Translations under genes and position numbers: made by a program
Shown here: positions 18,132-27,796 of the stretch, piece after piece
Layout: the number at the start of each line of letters is the position of its first letter
Position numbering within the stretch: position 1 is the first letter of the stretch
Notes under the pieces: generated by a model
Told to the model about the DNA's origin: nothing
Database searches by the model: none
What the model saw: the letters and a program-made list of their open reading frames with translations, nothing else
Assembly: GCA_963846585.1 (NCBI GenBank)
Contig: CAWJWO010000001.1
Span: 274,579-338,578 of the forward strand
Source of the DNA: JAAUTT01 sp963846585
GTDB taxonomy: Bacteria > Bacteroidota > Bacteroidia > Bacteroidales > JAAUTT01
DNA length: 64,000 nt
Direction of reading: 5' to 3'

Positions 18132-19973
18132 TCAATATTCAATTAACTGACTCTCACTATTTACAAACTTTTCTGTTTTTGTCTGTTCTATACGAAAATC
18201 TTTTCTGACAAGCGATTTTGATACTATTTCAGCTATATCCAACACCTGAACAGCTGCTTGTCCTGAAAATGTTTTTTTACATACCGGGCATCCTGTAACA
18301 AGTATATCAGGTTTATCTGTTGTTAATTCTTTTAATGTTGAAGCAGTTATCATTTCCCGTTCCTTTGAACTTATTTTTAAATTTGCGAGGCTTCCTCCAC
18401 AACAACGGGCATCTTGTCGTTCACTGCCAATCGATTTTAAATTTACCACGCGTCTTAATAAACTGCGTGGCTGTTCATAAATTCCTGATCCTCTGCCCAA
18501 TTCGCAAGGATCGTGATAAACGGCTGAAATATTTTGGAGGTTAATTTTAATTCTATTTTTTTCTACCAATTCCGACAAAAATTCGCTATGATGCATCACT
18601 CTTATATTAAGGTTATATTCATTGTTGAACATTTTAAAACAAATAGGACATGATGTAACCAATGTTTTCGCCATGCTGGCTTCTATAAGTAACTTGTTTT
18701 TAGCCATGAGCTCCATGGCCTGGATTTTTTTACCTGATAATAGCAATGGCCTTCCGCAACATATACTTTCATTTTCATCCATGAACCAATAATTTATTTC
18801 AGATGCATTCATCAGTTCAATCATCGATTTTCTTACTCCGGGTTGAAATTGAGAAATACAACCTCCAAAGAAAACTACTTCGGCTTTTGGGGCAACCAAA
18901 TTGCTCACATATGAATAACAATTCTCTTTTTGTACCGCTTGCTTAATTCGGCCAGCCATACGAATCGATGAAATGTCTATCCCTACAGGACAAATGGTAT
19001 CGCACCGGCCGCACATAAGGCAGTTTAATGATTTTTCAATGCATGTTTCTTTGTGCCTGACTGATTGTATATGATATACAGATTGAACGTTTCTTATGTT
19101 TACAACAGAAGCAAGCTGACAAGGATCTATACATATCCCGCAACGTGAGCAGGAATTTATTTCAATTTTAGTGTACGACGTGAAAAATTCCTTTTCTGAT
19201 ACACCATATTTTTTCATAAAAATCAGCAGTATCTCAGTTGGTATATGCATGTACCTCGAGAATGGCAATGCAACAAAAAAACATCCCAATGAAATGGAAT
19301 ATGCCCACCATGAAGGGTAAACCAATACCTGAACAGGCAAAAAACTTCCAAAAAAGGAACCTGCACTACCGGTTAAAAAATTACCTCCTCCTGCATTGGC
19401 AGATGTAAAACTCTCGGCTATAAAACGCAGAGGGAAAATAAACCATAAAGATGTTAATGCCAGCTTATCACCAAATTTCAAAACTGTGGTTTTTTTCATT
19501 CCAAATATCCGTGATGACATCCTCTTTAACCACGCAAGGAGAACACCGCTTAATACAATAAGCAATGTAAAATCCATTAAAAATGAAAACATGCCGGCAG
19601 AAACAAAATGATGCGGATTCGGATTAAAAAACCTGAAAAATATTGGAATATATGGCGGACTCAGATGACCCTGATAAAAAATCCGGCTTTCCCAATTTCC
19701 AAACAATATAAGTAAAAACCATCCAAATGCAAGACTACTATGCATATAACCAAGCAATGGATTTACCCTGAAAATTTTCCTGTGAAGCAGGCACTCCATA
19801 AATATATCCTTCAATGCAAAAATTGACCGGAAGGAAAATATACCCCTGCGCACTTTAGTCAATTCAATTTGTGGAAGATTTTTTAACCATTTTATGTACT
19901 TAATCATAAGTATAATGATCAAGGTTATCAGTCCAAGTGAAAATGGCAATACAAACCAGTCAAATTTGTTCAT
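18132..19973 (-). CDS. membrane-anchored Hdr-like protein (HdrE/NarI-like helices fused to HdrD-like Fe-S domains)
   Basis: 613 residues. The N-terminal third has about five membrane helices like a NarI/HdrE cytochrome-b domain. It is followed by a ferredoxin-like pair of 4Fe-4S motifs (CSRCGICIDPC at about 277; CLMCGRCDTICPVG at about 312) and two CCG domains (GGCISQF...CCGRP...CPIC and HDPCELG...CCGGS...CPVC). This is the layout of HdrD/GlpC/DsrK-like thiol-disulfide or quinone-linked reductases, with the membrane subunit fused. It probably links the soluble Hdr-like proteins upstream to the quinone pool; direction and partner are inferred. Confidence 0.82.
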   Translation of the reverse strand: MNKFDWFVLPFSLGLITLIIILMIKYIKWLKNLPQIELTKVRRGIFSFRSIFALKDIFMECLLHRKIFRVNPLLGYMHSSLAFGWFLLILFGNWESRIFYQGHLSPPYIPIFFRFFNPNPHHFVSAGMFSFLMDFTLLIVLSGVLLAWLKRMSSRIFGMKKTTVLKFGDKLALTSLWFIFPLRFIAESFTSANAGGGNFLTGSAGSFFGSFLPVQVLVYPSWWAYSISLGCFFVALPFSRYMHIPTEILLIFMKKYGVSEKEFFTSYTKIEINSCSRCGICIDPCQLASVVNIRNVQSVYHIQSVRHKETCIEKSLNCLMCGRCDTICPVGIDISSIRMAGRIKQAVQKENCYSYVSNLVAPKAEVVFFGGCISQFQPGVRKSMIELMNASEINYWFMDENESICCGRPLLLSGKKIQAMELMAKNKLLIEASMAKTLVTSCPICFKMFNNEYNLNIRVMHHSEFLSELVEKNRIKINLQNISAVYHDPCELGRGSGIYEQPRSLLRRVVNLKSIGSERQDARCCGGSLANLKISSKEREMITASTLKELTTDKPDILVTGCPVCKKTFSGQAAVQVLDIAEIVSKSLVRKDFRIEQTKTEKFVNSESQLIEY

Positions 19974-19996
19974 GTATTTATTATTAAAATCTACAT

Positions 19997-20332
19997 TTAA
20001 GCATACTCAATGCCAGATATAATTTTCTGAATACTTAAAACTACATTTCTCGTGTTTACTCCATTTGGACATGCCAATTGACATTTTCCGCAAAACATAC
20101 ATTTATCTATGTTTTCTGCAACTTCATCCGTATATCCTCTGCGGAGAAGCAAAATATATTTACGCAGGCTAAAATCAGTAAACTGCGCGGCACTGCAAGT
20201 TGCTGCACAGGTACCACAACTTATACATGCTGCCACGGATGGCTCCATAACTTTTAGCTTCAGATACACATCCTTTGCCAAATTGTCGAAATTTATTTGC
20301 CTGTCCCGGTTTATTGTAAATCCAAATTCCAT
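19997..20332 (-). CDS. HdrC-like 4Fe-4S dicluster protein (small)
   Basis: 111 residues from the ATG at 20332 (MEFGFTINRD). Two 4Fe-4S motifs: CISCGTCAATCSAAQ and CMFCGKCQLACPNG, as in HdrC/QmoC N-termini. A longer frame to 20404 exists, but its first 24 codons are encoded by the AGCCAAGGGCC-type word repeat (GSWPLAHFKQ), so the shorter start is preferred. Ends 24 nt before the membrane HdrE/D-like gene; likely electron relay between HdrA-like and the membrane protein. Confidence 0.85.
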   Translation of the reverse strand: MEFGFTINRDRQINFDNLAKDVYLKLKVMEPSVAACISCGTCAATCSAAQFTDFSLRKYILLLRRGYTDEVAENIDKCMFCGKCQLACPNGVNTRNVVLSIQKIISGIEYA

Positions 20333-20337
20333 AATAG

Positions 20338-20477
20338 TTGCTAGTTGTTTAAAATGAGCCAAGGGCCAAGAGCCATGAACCAAGATAAAAGTGCAAAAGT
20401 CCAAGTACTAAAAGTTTTCTTATATTTATTATCATAAGTTTCAAGTGTTATATCCTGGCTCCTGGCTCTTGGTTCTT
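20338..20477. repeat. intergenic word mosaic with H' and H ends
   Basis: Begins with GAGCCAAGGGCCAAGAGCC and ends with TCCTGGCTCCTGGCTCTTGG, so the two ends are inverted copies of the same word family. Lies between the HdrA-like and small HdrC-like genes. Confidence 0.75.
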
Positions 20478-21509
20478 TTATCTTTTTAACTTCATTACTT
20501 CTAAATACCCATGTATCTGCACCGCCGCTGCCCTTGCTTCATTTATTGTATTTTCAATAGTTTTAGGCCCTGTACATGTACCTGCAACAAATATCCCCGG
20601 AATATTGGTACTCTCAACATCGTAATTGGAATCCAATGTGTTAAAAAATCCATTATCGCCTGTTTCAAGTCCTGTAATATCTTTAATGGAATTAGCCGAT
20701 GCCGATGGCACCATACCTGCCATTAAGACTACCAAATCAGTATTAATTCGCATAGGCCTTCCAAGCAGGGTATCTTCAACCTTAAGCATTACCGATCCGT
20801 CAGGATTTTCAAAACATTCGGACAATCTTCCACGGATAAATTGAATTCCATGGTTTACCTGTGCATTTTGGTAATTACGTTCAAAATGTCTCCCAAAAAT
20901 CTGAAGGTCCATATAAAAACAAAAAACTTCACAATCTGGTAATTTTTCCTTAACCCTCGTTGCTAATTTTATGGCTGTTATACAACATGCTTTTGAACAA
21001 TATTTATTCCCTGCTTTTTCGTCCCGTGATCCTACACAATGAATAAATCCTACACGTTTTGGCACCTTGCCATCAGATGTACGAAGTTCCTGATTATTGC
21101 GCCAGATATCTTCCAAATCGGCCGATGTTATAACATTGGAGTAAATACCATAACCATATTCCTCTTTCCTGACAGCATTAAATAAATCAAATCCGGTGCT
21201 TATAAGTATTGCATCAGCATCAACATCTTTCCCGCTACTTAATCCGGCTTTGAAAAGATGTTCCTTTTTCTGAACAGATAAAACCCTGGAATTAAGAATA
21301 TTTTGAACAGAGGCAGGCATACCCTTCTGAATTTTTTCCAATACCTCTTTAGCTGGTATATTATCAGGAAACAGCAAGTCCCATTGATTAAGCTTACCTC
21401 CTAACTGTCCGGTTTGTTCTACTATGGAAACATTATATCCCATCTCCGCAAGTTTCTTCGAAGCTTCCAAACCCGCTACTCCTCCGCCGATGACTAAAAT
21501 ATGCTTCAA
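20478..21509 (-). CDS. HdrA/QmoA-like FAD protein
   Basis: 343 residues. N-terminal FAD motif VIGGGVAGLEASKKLAEMG, then QLGGKLNQWDLLFP, the HdrA hallmark IHCVGSRD...YCSKACCITAIKLA with a cysteine group, and a C-terminal FAD segment IPGIFVAGTCTGPKTIENT. It is shorter than methanogen HdrA (about 650) and lacks extra ferredoxin domains, closer to QmoA-like single-FAD forms. HdrA proteins pass or bifurcate electrons at FAD. Start is TTG 21509, next to the Rossmann strand. Neighbours are HdrB/HdrC-like genes upstream and HdrC/D-like genes downstream. Confidence 0.82.
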   Translation of the reverse strand: MKHILVIGGGVAGLEASKKLAEMGYNVSIVEQTGQLGGKLNQWDLLFPDNIPAKEVLEKIQKGMPASVQNILNSRVLSVQKKEHLFKAGLSSGKDVDADAILISTGFDLFNAVRKEEYGYGIYSNVITSADLEDIWRNNQELRTSDGKVPKRVGFIHCVGSRDEKAGNKYCSKACCITAIKLATRVKEKLPDCEVFCFYMDLQIFGRHFERNYQNAQVNHGIQFIRGRLSECFENPDGSVMLKVEDTLLGRPMRINTDLVVLMAGMVPSASANSIKDITGLETGDNGFFNTLDSNYDVESTNIPGIFVAGTCTGPKTIENTINEARAAAVQIHGYLEVMKLKR

Positions 21510-21529
21510 ATTAGTTGTTAGTTATTTAA

Positions 21530-21768
21530 AATGAGCCAAGAGCCAGGCCAGGAACCAAGACTTTATGATTTTAGATTTTAGATTTTAGATTCTAGATTCT
21601 AGATTTTAATAGAATAACTAAACTGTAAATTATAAATATAAAACCCTTATTATCAAATCTTGAGTTTTAACTCTTAAATCTTTTATCTTTCTTCTTTTAC
21701 ATGTCCTTTCACATCCCACATCTCACGTCCCACGTCTTGGCTCCTGGTTCTTGGCTCCTGGTTCTATT
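21530..21768. repeat. intergenic word mosaic bounded by inverted H words
   Basis: Starts with GAGCCAAGAGCCAGG and ends with CTTGGCTCCTGGTTCTTGG; inside are TAGATTTT/TAGATTC heptamers and CACATCCCACATCTCACGTC. It interrupts the otherwise tight Hdr-like gene row between the A and B genes. Confidence 0.8.
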
Positions 21769-22836
21769 TTAATACGTCCTAAGCACAGAAGGCTTTTCCG
21801 GCTTTCCAAGATTCTTACCGTTCAAGCCTGAATATTTAAGAGTCAGGTCGTAAGGAATTCCTATCTTATCAAGAAATGGCTCTACGGCTACCTGGTGTGT
21901 TTGCAGGCCAATATCCCATGGGTTGTAACCTAATATCAGGCCTGCCAGTTCCTCAAAAGTAAAAACCGGTATTCCGTGTCCGTTTTCACCATAGGTAATA
22001 CCTTCCATTTCACTTATAGCATATTGCCATTTATCAAGAAACATTGGACAGCCCGGGCAATTTGTAAGAATAAAATCAGGTTTGTACGGTGCCATAGATG
22101 CGAATTTTTTTTGTGAGCTGGCAATTGAAAATCCCCTGTTAGCCTTTATAAGATATTGCCTGAACCCAAAACCACAACAATGGCGTCTTTCAGGATAATC
22201 GACCACTTCCCCGCCCCATTCTTCAATCATTCCCGTCAATACACAAGGGTATTCGGCGCCACCTATGCCTTTATCTGGAAACATCCTTGAATAATGGCAA
22301 CCTATATGTTCCACTCCTTTTAATGGCATTCCTGAATCTTTGTCAATAAGCTTATAACATGCTTTTGCTGAAATTTCCTTCCTGAATTTATATATTACAT
22401 CGCTTGCATGTGCAATATTTGAAGGTATTTTAAATTCTCTTCCAGTGGCTTTTTTAAGATAATCCCTCACCTTCGCTTCAATTTCAGGAAAATGGTGCCA
22501 GGTATCCAATACTTCAGTATATAGCCCAAATGAGGTTATACATGAAGGTACCAGGTTAGTATAACCGGCTTCTGTCATTAATGCAAACTGGCGTGCTATC
22601 ATCGTCATCATTGTTTCGAAAGGCACTACATCACCATGGTAACCTATACCCGTGCATGTTGTATGACATGGATGTTCATATAAATCCTTACCCAGATCAT
22701 TCAAAATATTTATAAATGTAGTTTCTGCCCCGGGGAAAAAATTTTGTCTTACACAACTTCTTACATAAAAGTAATTATCATCTGCAACTTCTTTTTGATA
22801 ATCCTTCCAAACGTTTTTTTTCCCTTCTGTAATCAT
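21769..22836 (-). CDS. HdrB-like CCG-domain protein
   Basis: 355 residues, HdrB family (CoB-CoM heterodisulfide reductase subunit B-like). Cysteine-rich motifs: HPCHTTCTGIGYHGD; the CCG pattern CHYSRMFPD...CVLTGMIEEWGG...RRHCCGFGFRQ; and TNCPGCPMFLDKW. HdrB carries noncubane Fe-S clusters that reduce disulfides in methanogens; in bacteria the substrate is often unknown. ATG 22836 overlaps the hdrC-like stop by 4 nt (ATGA), so the two are translationally coupled. Confidence 0.85.
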   Translation of the reverse strand: MITEGKKNVWKDYQKEVADDNYFYVRSCVRQNFFPGAETTFINILNDLGKDLYEHPCHTTCTGIGYHGDVVPFETMMTMIARQFALMTEAGYTNLVPSCITSFGLYTEVLDTWHHFPEIEAKVRDYLKKATGREFKIPSNIAHASDVIYKFRKEISAKACYKLIDKDSGMPLKGVEHIGCHYSRMFPDKGIGGAEYPCVLTGMIEEWGGEVVDYPERRHCCGFGFRQYLIKANRGFSIASSQKKFASMAPYKPDFILTNCPGCPMFLDKWQYAISEMEGITYGENGHGIPVFTFEELAGLILGYNPWDIGLQTHQVAVEPFLDKIGIPYDLTLKYSGLNGKNLGKPEKPSVLRTY

Positions 22837-23543
22837 TCTTTGTTATGTGTTTTATTGTTGGTGGAAAATATATATTGAAAATATTCGTTGTCAATCCCGT
22901 CTCCAAATTTCATATTCATTTCTTCAGCCTTCTTTTTTGAATACGCCTCAACCTGATCAAAACGATCCATTCCCCCGGTTACCTCAAAAATTTTCCTGAC
23001 TTCTTCCAGAGCTTCTTCAGGAACTTTTCGCAATATACCAGGTCCGTCACCTTTGTAGTTAGCACCCAACCTGGCCATTATATCCGGCCAGCTTTTTTGT
23101 CGCCAATCCCATATGGTTCCCTGTTCGGCATACATATCAGTGCCAATTCCTTCTAAATATAAACAATAGCCATATTTTAAAATCCACCCTCCTATTACAC
23201 GTTTCATAAACAATTGCTGACGGCCTTTTTCCGATTCGGTAAAATATCCCAGCTTTTGAGATAATGCCCTTAGTGCCATAATCACCAAACCAGGAGTATT
23301 ATTTCGGGGACATCGTGTTTTACAGCTCATACATTCGCCACAATACCAAATTGTTTCACTTTTTAAAAGCTCAATTAATTTATCTTCATTATTGCTTTGA
23401 ACATCCACCATAAGCTGGCGTGGATCATAGTTATAGAATTCTGCAGCCGGACAAACAGCGGTACATGTACCGCAATTAATGCAGGCATTCATCCCTTCAC
23501 GGAAGCGCACATCCTTTGCTAATTCGTTAATAACCTGACCCAT
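22833..23543 (-). CDS. HdrC-like 4Fe-4S dicluster protein
   Basis: 236 residues. Two ferredoxin motifs: CINCGTCTAVCPAAEF (about residues 20-35) and WYCGECMSCKTRCPRN (about 66-80). It matches HdrC, which passes electrons between HdrA and HdrB, but has a long C-terminal extension of about 130 residues without further clusters. First gene of the Hdr-like set, with an exact TAGATTTG -7 box on the minus strand 28 nt before its ATG. Confidence 0.85.
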   Translation of the reverse strand: MGQVINELAKDVRFREGMNACINCGTCTAVCPAAEFYNYDPRQLMVDVQSNNEDKLIELLKSETIWYCGECMSCKTRCPRNNTPGLVIMALRALSQKLGYFTESEKGRQQLFMKRVIGGWILKYGYCLYLEGIGTDMYAEQGTIWDWRQKSWPDIMARLGANYKGDGPGILRKVPEEALEEVRKIFEVTGGMDRFDQVEAYSKKKAEEMNMKFGDGIDNEYFQYIFSTNNKTHNKE

Positions 23544-23570
23544 TTACTAATAAACAAAAATAACTCTATA

Positions 23571-23578
23571 CAAATCTA
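23571..23578 (-). promoter_or_regulatory. -7 element TAGATTTG for the Hdr-like genes
   Basis: Exact TANNTTTG on the minus strand 28 nt before the hdrC-like start. No TTTG is evident at the -33 distance. Confidence 0.5.
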
Positions 23579-23664
23579 CACTTATGTTGAATTAGAAAAA
23601 TGAGCATTTTATGGTAATTTATATAGGCATTTATTGGTAGGTATTTATACTACCAAAACCTGCA

Positions 23665-23684
23665 CCCTTCGACTACGCTCAGGG
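23665..23684. repeat. palindromic repeat CCCTTCGACTACGCTCAGGG
   Basis: Imperfect palindrome between the divergent Hdr-like and response-regulator genes. Short sequences of this shape are dispersed in many bacterial genomes (established knowledge, from memory). Only one copy is seen in this window. Confidence 0.6.
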
Positions 23685-23757
23685 TACGAGTATCTGCTTA
23701 ACCTGAAACCTGAAACAATATTTTATATTATCTAAAAAACTAACAATATTCAGAATA

Positions 23758-23790
23758 TTTGCCTTCCAATCTATTACTTTTATAAATTTG
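23758..23790 (+). promoter_or_regulatory. promoter of the response regulator gene
   Basis: TTTG (23758-23761), 21-nt spacer, TAAATTTG (23783-23790): a full match to the Bacteroidota housekeeping promoter. It shows that the in-frame TTG at 23788 cannot be the start, and supports ATG 23812 with a leader of about 15 nt. Confidence 0.75.
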
Positions 23791-23811
23791 TATTTCTTTG
23801 CCCAAAATTAT

Positions 23812-24516
23812 ATGAACACCGCAGATTATAGGTTACTACTTGTTGACGATGAACCCGATATACTTGAGTTTTTACGTTATAACCTGAATAAGGAAGGCTA
23901 TCATGTCTATATTGCCGACAATGGCAAAAAGGCCATTAAAATTGCAGGGGAGGTTTTACCCCACCTGGTTTTACTTGATATAATGATGGCAGAAATGGAT
24001 GGTGTTGAAACCTGTGCGGAACTTCGGAAAATTCCGGAATTGAAACAATGTATTATAGCAATGCTTACAGCCCGTGGTGAAGATTATTCCCAAATTGCAT
24101 GTTTCGAGGCCGGAGCTGACGATTTTATAACAAAACCGGTAAAACCCAGGATTCTTATTTACAGGATAGCTGCTCTTCTTAACCGATATCAAAATACATT
24201 AAATACGGATAATAAAATTGAGAATATTAAAAATGAAGTTGTTGAACAGGATTTGATCATTGACAAGGAAAGGTACCTGGTAATTAAAGGAAAAAAAGAA
24301 TTAACATTACCCCGAAAGGAATTTGAGCTTCTTGCCCTGCTCTATTTTAAACCTCACAAAGTTTTTACCCGTGAAGATATTTTTCGTACCATTTGGGGCG
24401 ACGATTTAATGATAAGTGACCGTACAATAGACGTTCATATCCGGAAACTAAGAGAGAAAATCGGAGATAAATATATAAAAACAGTTAAAGGGGTGGGTTA
24501 TAAATTTGTTAATTGA
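23812..24516 (+). CDS. OmpR/PhoB-family response regulator
   Basis: 234 residues. Receiver domain with acidic pair D12-D13, phospho-acceptor D56 (LLDIMMAEMDG), and the KP motif in TKPVKP; a winged-helix output domain follows (LPRKEFELLALL, FTREDIFRTIWGDD, RTIDVHIRKLREKIG, TVKGVGYKF). It acts as a DNA-binding transcription regulator. No histidine kinase is adjacent, so it is an orphan here. The next gene starts 1 nt after its stop. Confidence 0.92.
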   Translation: MNTADYRLLLVDDEPDILEFLRYNLNKEGYHVYIADNGKKAIKIAGEVLPHLVLLDIMMAEMDGVETCAELRKIPELKQCIIAMLTARGEDYSQIACFEAGADDFITKPVKPRILIYRIAALLNRYQNTLNTDNKIENIKNEVVEQDLIIDKERYLVIKGKKELTLPRKEFELLALLYFKPHKVFTREDIFRTIWGDDLMISDRTIDVHIRKLREKIGDKYIKTVKGVGYKFVN

Positions 24517-24517
24517 A

Positions 24518-27184
24518 ATGATTTCTGGTTTTATTTTTCAAAGATATCCTGACTTAAGAAAGGCCATTGGGATAATTCCAATAGCAATCCTGCTTTTACA
24601 ACCTTTGGAAGGTAAGGAAACAAAAAAAGATACAATCATTGATCCATTGAAATTACCCCGTCGGGTATATTTTGCTACTCGTTTGATTAAAGATAAACCT
24701 GTAATAGATGGACACCTTAATGACGAATGTTGGAAAACAGGGGAATGGACCGGTAATTATACTCAATGGACTCCAAAAGAAGGGGCAAAACCATCCCAAC
24801 AAACCCAGTTTAAAATCCTTTATGATGAAAAATACCTATACGTTGCCATAAAATGTTTCGATAATGAACCTGATAAAATATCAAGAAAGGCAGGTAAACG
24901 GGATGAGATTTTGGGAGATGTGGTTGGGATCACTTTTGATAGCTACCACGACCACCGTACAGGGTTCGAATTCGATGTCACTTCTACGGGACAGAAAATT
25001 GACCTGATGGTTACCAATCCCAATAATCCTGAGTTTAATTGGAATGCCGTGTGGTCCGCAAAAGCTGCTATTGAGGATTCAGCCTGGTGTGTTGAGATGC
25101 AAATTCCTTTTAGCCAGTTGCGTTATAGCAATGATACTGATCAGGTTTGGGGGCTTCATAGCTGGAGGTGGATAGACCGGTACCAGGAAGAAAGTGATTG
25201 GGATCCTCAATCCTCTAAGGGACCTGGACTTTTATACCTTTTTGGAGAACTAAAGGGAATTTCCGGATTACCAAAATCTCGGAGAATAGAAATCATGCCT
25301 TATATTTTAGGCCAATTAAGTACATTTGAAAAAGATCCACAAAATCTTTTTGCTCTTTCAGGTCGAAATTGGACAAATAAGATCGGTGGTGATGCAAAAA
25401 TAGGCCTGTCATCCAACTTCACAGCGGATGTCACCATCAACCCGGATTTTGGACAGGTTGAGTCAGATCCTTCTGTTATGAACATTTCTGCTTTTGAAAC
25501 TTATTATGAAGAAAAACGCCCTTTTTTTATTGAGGGAAAGAATATTTATAATTTTGACTTCGACAATGTAAATTTTTTTTATAGCCGGCGCATTGGCCAT
25601 TCACCAAGTTATTCCCCAACATTAAAGACAAATCAGTACATAGATGAACCTGGACAGACCACAATACTGAATGCAATCAAAATTAGTGGTAAATCAGCCA
25701 ATGGATTCTCACTTGGTGTTTTGCAAAGCCTCACGGCAAATGAATTTGCGACAATCGATTCCGTAGGCCAGCAAAGGAAAATTAAAGTGGAACCCTTTAC
25801 CAGTTATTCATTGATACGTGTTCAACAGGATTATGGACAAGGTAATAGCTATTTGGGAGGAATCTTTACTACCACCAACCGATGGTTCAATGAATCGTAC
25901 CTGAATTTTTTAAGCCGAAACGCGTATACTGCAGGTTTCGATTTTTTTCATCAATGGCATGATAAGAAGTTCTATATAGACTTAAAATTAGTAGGAAGTG
26001 ACATTCAGGGATCTCCAACTGCTATAAAATCTTTACAGTTATCCTCAGCGCGTTATTATCAACGCCCTGATATTAAATATATCCATTATGATACCCTGCT
26101 TACCCAATTATCCGGTTATGGGGGACGGCTCATCATTGGCAAAGGAACCGGACTTTGGCGTTATTCCATGGAAACGGACTGGCGATCCCCTGGTTTGGAA
26201 CTCAATGATCTTGGATTTATGCAAACTGTCGATATAATCAAAGAATTTAGTCTGTTATCGTATTTCATTAACCATCCTGTCGGATGTTTTCGAACATATA
26301 ACTTTGCAGTCGGAGAAATTTAGTAGCTGGGATTATGGCCACCGGCCACTTAGTTCAATTGTGGGTGTATCTGCCTATTTAGAATTCTTAAACAAATGGG
26401 CAATCAGCAATACGTTACTCTATACCTTTCAGTCCTTAGATCCCAGAATTTTACGCGGAGGACCTGCTATGGTAGTTCCAGGTGTTTTTAATAATTCTTT
26501 TTTTTTAGAACCGATCCTTCCAAAAAGTGGTACTTTGATCTTCAAAGTAACATTAATTTATCAGATAATCAACGATTAAAATATATATCGGTACAGCCGG
26601 AAATGACAATAATGCCCTTAAACCTGCTGAAGTTGACCCTAAGTGTCAATTATACCCGAAATTTTGATCAATTGCAATATGTAGTGGATACTACTTCATT
26701 AATTAATAATTCCATAAACTATGTCCTGGGTACAATTAGCCAAAATACATTGGGACTTACCTTTCGTATTGATTGTAACCTGACTAAAAACTTATCGTTG
26801 CAATATTATGGAAGTCCTTTTGTATCTATTGGCCATTACTATAATTTTAAACAAATTACACACCCACTTGCTAGTGACTATAATCAACGATTTGAGATTA
26901 TGAATCCAAATTTATCTGATGGAACCTATATTGTTAATTCTCAAAACGAACAAATCGCCTATTCTTTCATAAACCCTGATTTTACCTTCTCTCAATTTCG
27001 TTCCAATTTGGTTCTGCGCTGGGAATATCGCCCGGGTTCTCAGTTTTATTTGGTCTGGTCTCAGGACAGATCCAATTATCAAAACCCATACTATGAATCC
27101 ATGGGTCAATCGGTTCAGAGTATAAAATCGTTCTTCCCCAATAATTATTTTTTAATCAAATTTAACTACTGGTTTTCTCTGTAA
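24518..27184 (+). pseudogene. DUF5916/CBM9-like outer-membrane protein gene with two compensating frameshifts
   Basis: N-terminal CBM9-like domain (DKPVIDGHLNDECWKTGEW, ITFDSYHDHRTGFEFDVTST, PFSQLRYS) followed by the long beta-barrel-like part of DUF5916 proteins (INPDFGQVESDPSVMNISAF, KRPFFIEGKNIYNF). The frame breaks at about 26,310-26,316 (reading passes into the +1 frame: ...FAVG then EKFSSWDYGHRP) and is restored at a T9 homopolymer at 26,498-26,506, after which RTDPSKKWYFDLQSN and the typical end NYFLIKFNYWFSL follow. The ATG at 24518 is favoured over a TTG 12 nt upstream. Either a recent pseudogene or two indel errors; in the second case it is one protein of about 888 residues. Confidence 0.8.
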
Positions 27185-27208
27185 TAGCTAATTATCCGAA
27201 ACTGTCTT

Positions 27209-27796
27209 CTATTTTACAACTATCTTACTAACAACCCCGTCCACAAGTATATACCTCTCGTTACTTTCAGGACAAACAGCAATACCGTCTGCACTGAAAT
27301 GCAAACGGTTTCCATATTCGCTTATCCAGCCAATCTGACGTGCAGGATTACCAACTACCAATGCATATGGCTTCACGTCTTTGGTTATAACTGCCCCTGC
27401 GCCAATAAATGCAAAACTGCCGATCCGGTTTCCACACACTATAGTTGCATTTGCGCCAATTGTAGCTCCTTTTTCAACATAGGTCTGTTTGTATTCGTTC
27501 TTACGGCTTATCGCACTGCGTGGGTTTACAACATTTGTAAAAACCATTGAAGGCCCTAAAAAAACATCTTCTTCGCAAATAACCCCGGTGTAAATTGAAA
27601 CGTTGTTTTGCACACGACAATTGTTGCCTAATACCACATCGGGGGAGACTACTACATTTTGGCCGATATTACAATTTTCCCCTATTATACAATTACTCAT
27701 TATATGGCTAAAGTGCCATATTTTAGTTCCTTTTCCAATGAAACAACCATTGTCGATAAAGGAAGACGGATGCACAAAGTAGGTAAATTCTGTCAT
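27209..27796 (-). CDS. hexapeptide-repeat N-acetyltransferase (WbpD/WlbB-like)
   Basis: 195 residues. Left-handed beta-helix hexapeptide repeats throughout (FIDNGCFIGKGTKIWHFSHI, CIIGENCNIGQNVVV, NRIGSFAFIGAGAVITKDV), ending VVGNPARQIGWISEYG. The N-terminal pattern and the NPRSAISRKNEY loop are typical of UDP-2-acetamido-3-amino-sugar N-acetyltransferases of O-antigen synthesis. It overlaps the aminotransferase gene by 4 nt, matching the known aminotransferase-acetyltransferase pair that makes diacetamido sugars. Sugar identity is inferred. Confidence 0.85.
   Translation of the reverse strand: MTEFTYFVHPSSFIDNGCFIGKGTKIWHFSHIMSNCIIGENCNIGQNVVVSPDVVLGNNCRVQNNVSIYTGVICEEDVFLGPSMVFTNVVNPRSAISRKNEYKQTYVEKGATIGANATIVCGNRIGSFAFIGAGAVITKDVKPYALVVGNPARQIGWISEYGNRLHFSADGIAVCPESNERYILVDGVVSKIVVK

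Noticed and set aside
18132..23543. Methanogen-type HdrABC with flavin-based bifurcation
   Set aside because: The A subunit is short with one FAD region, no FlxABCD or MvhD partner is present, and the D/E fusion points to quinone linkage; bifurcation cannot be claimed.
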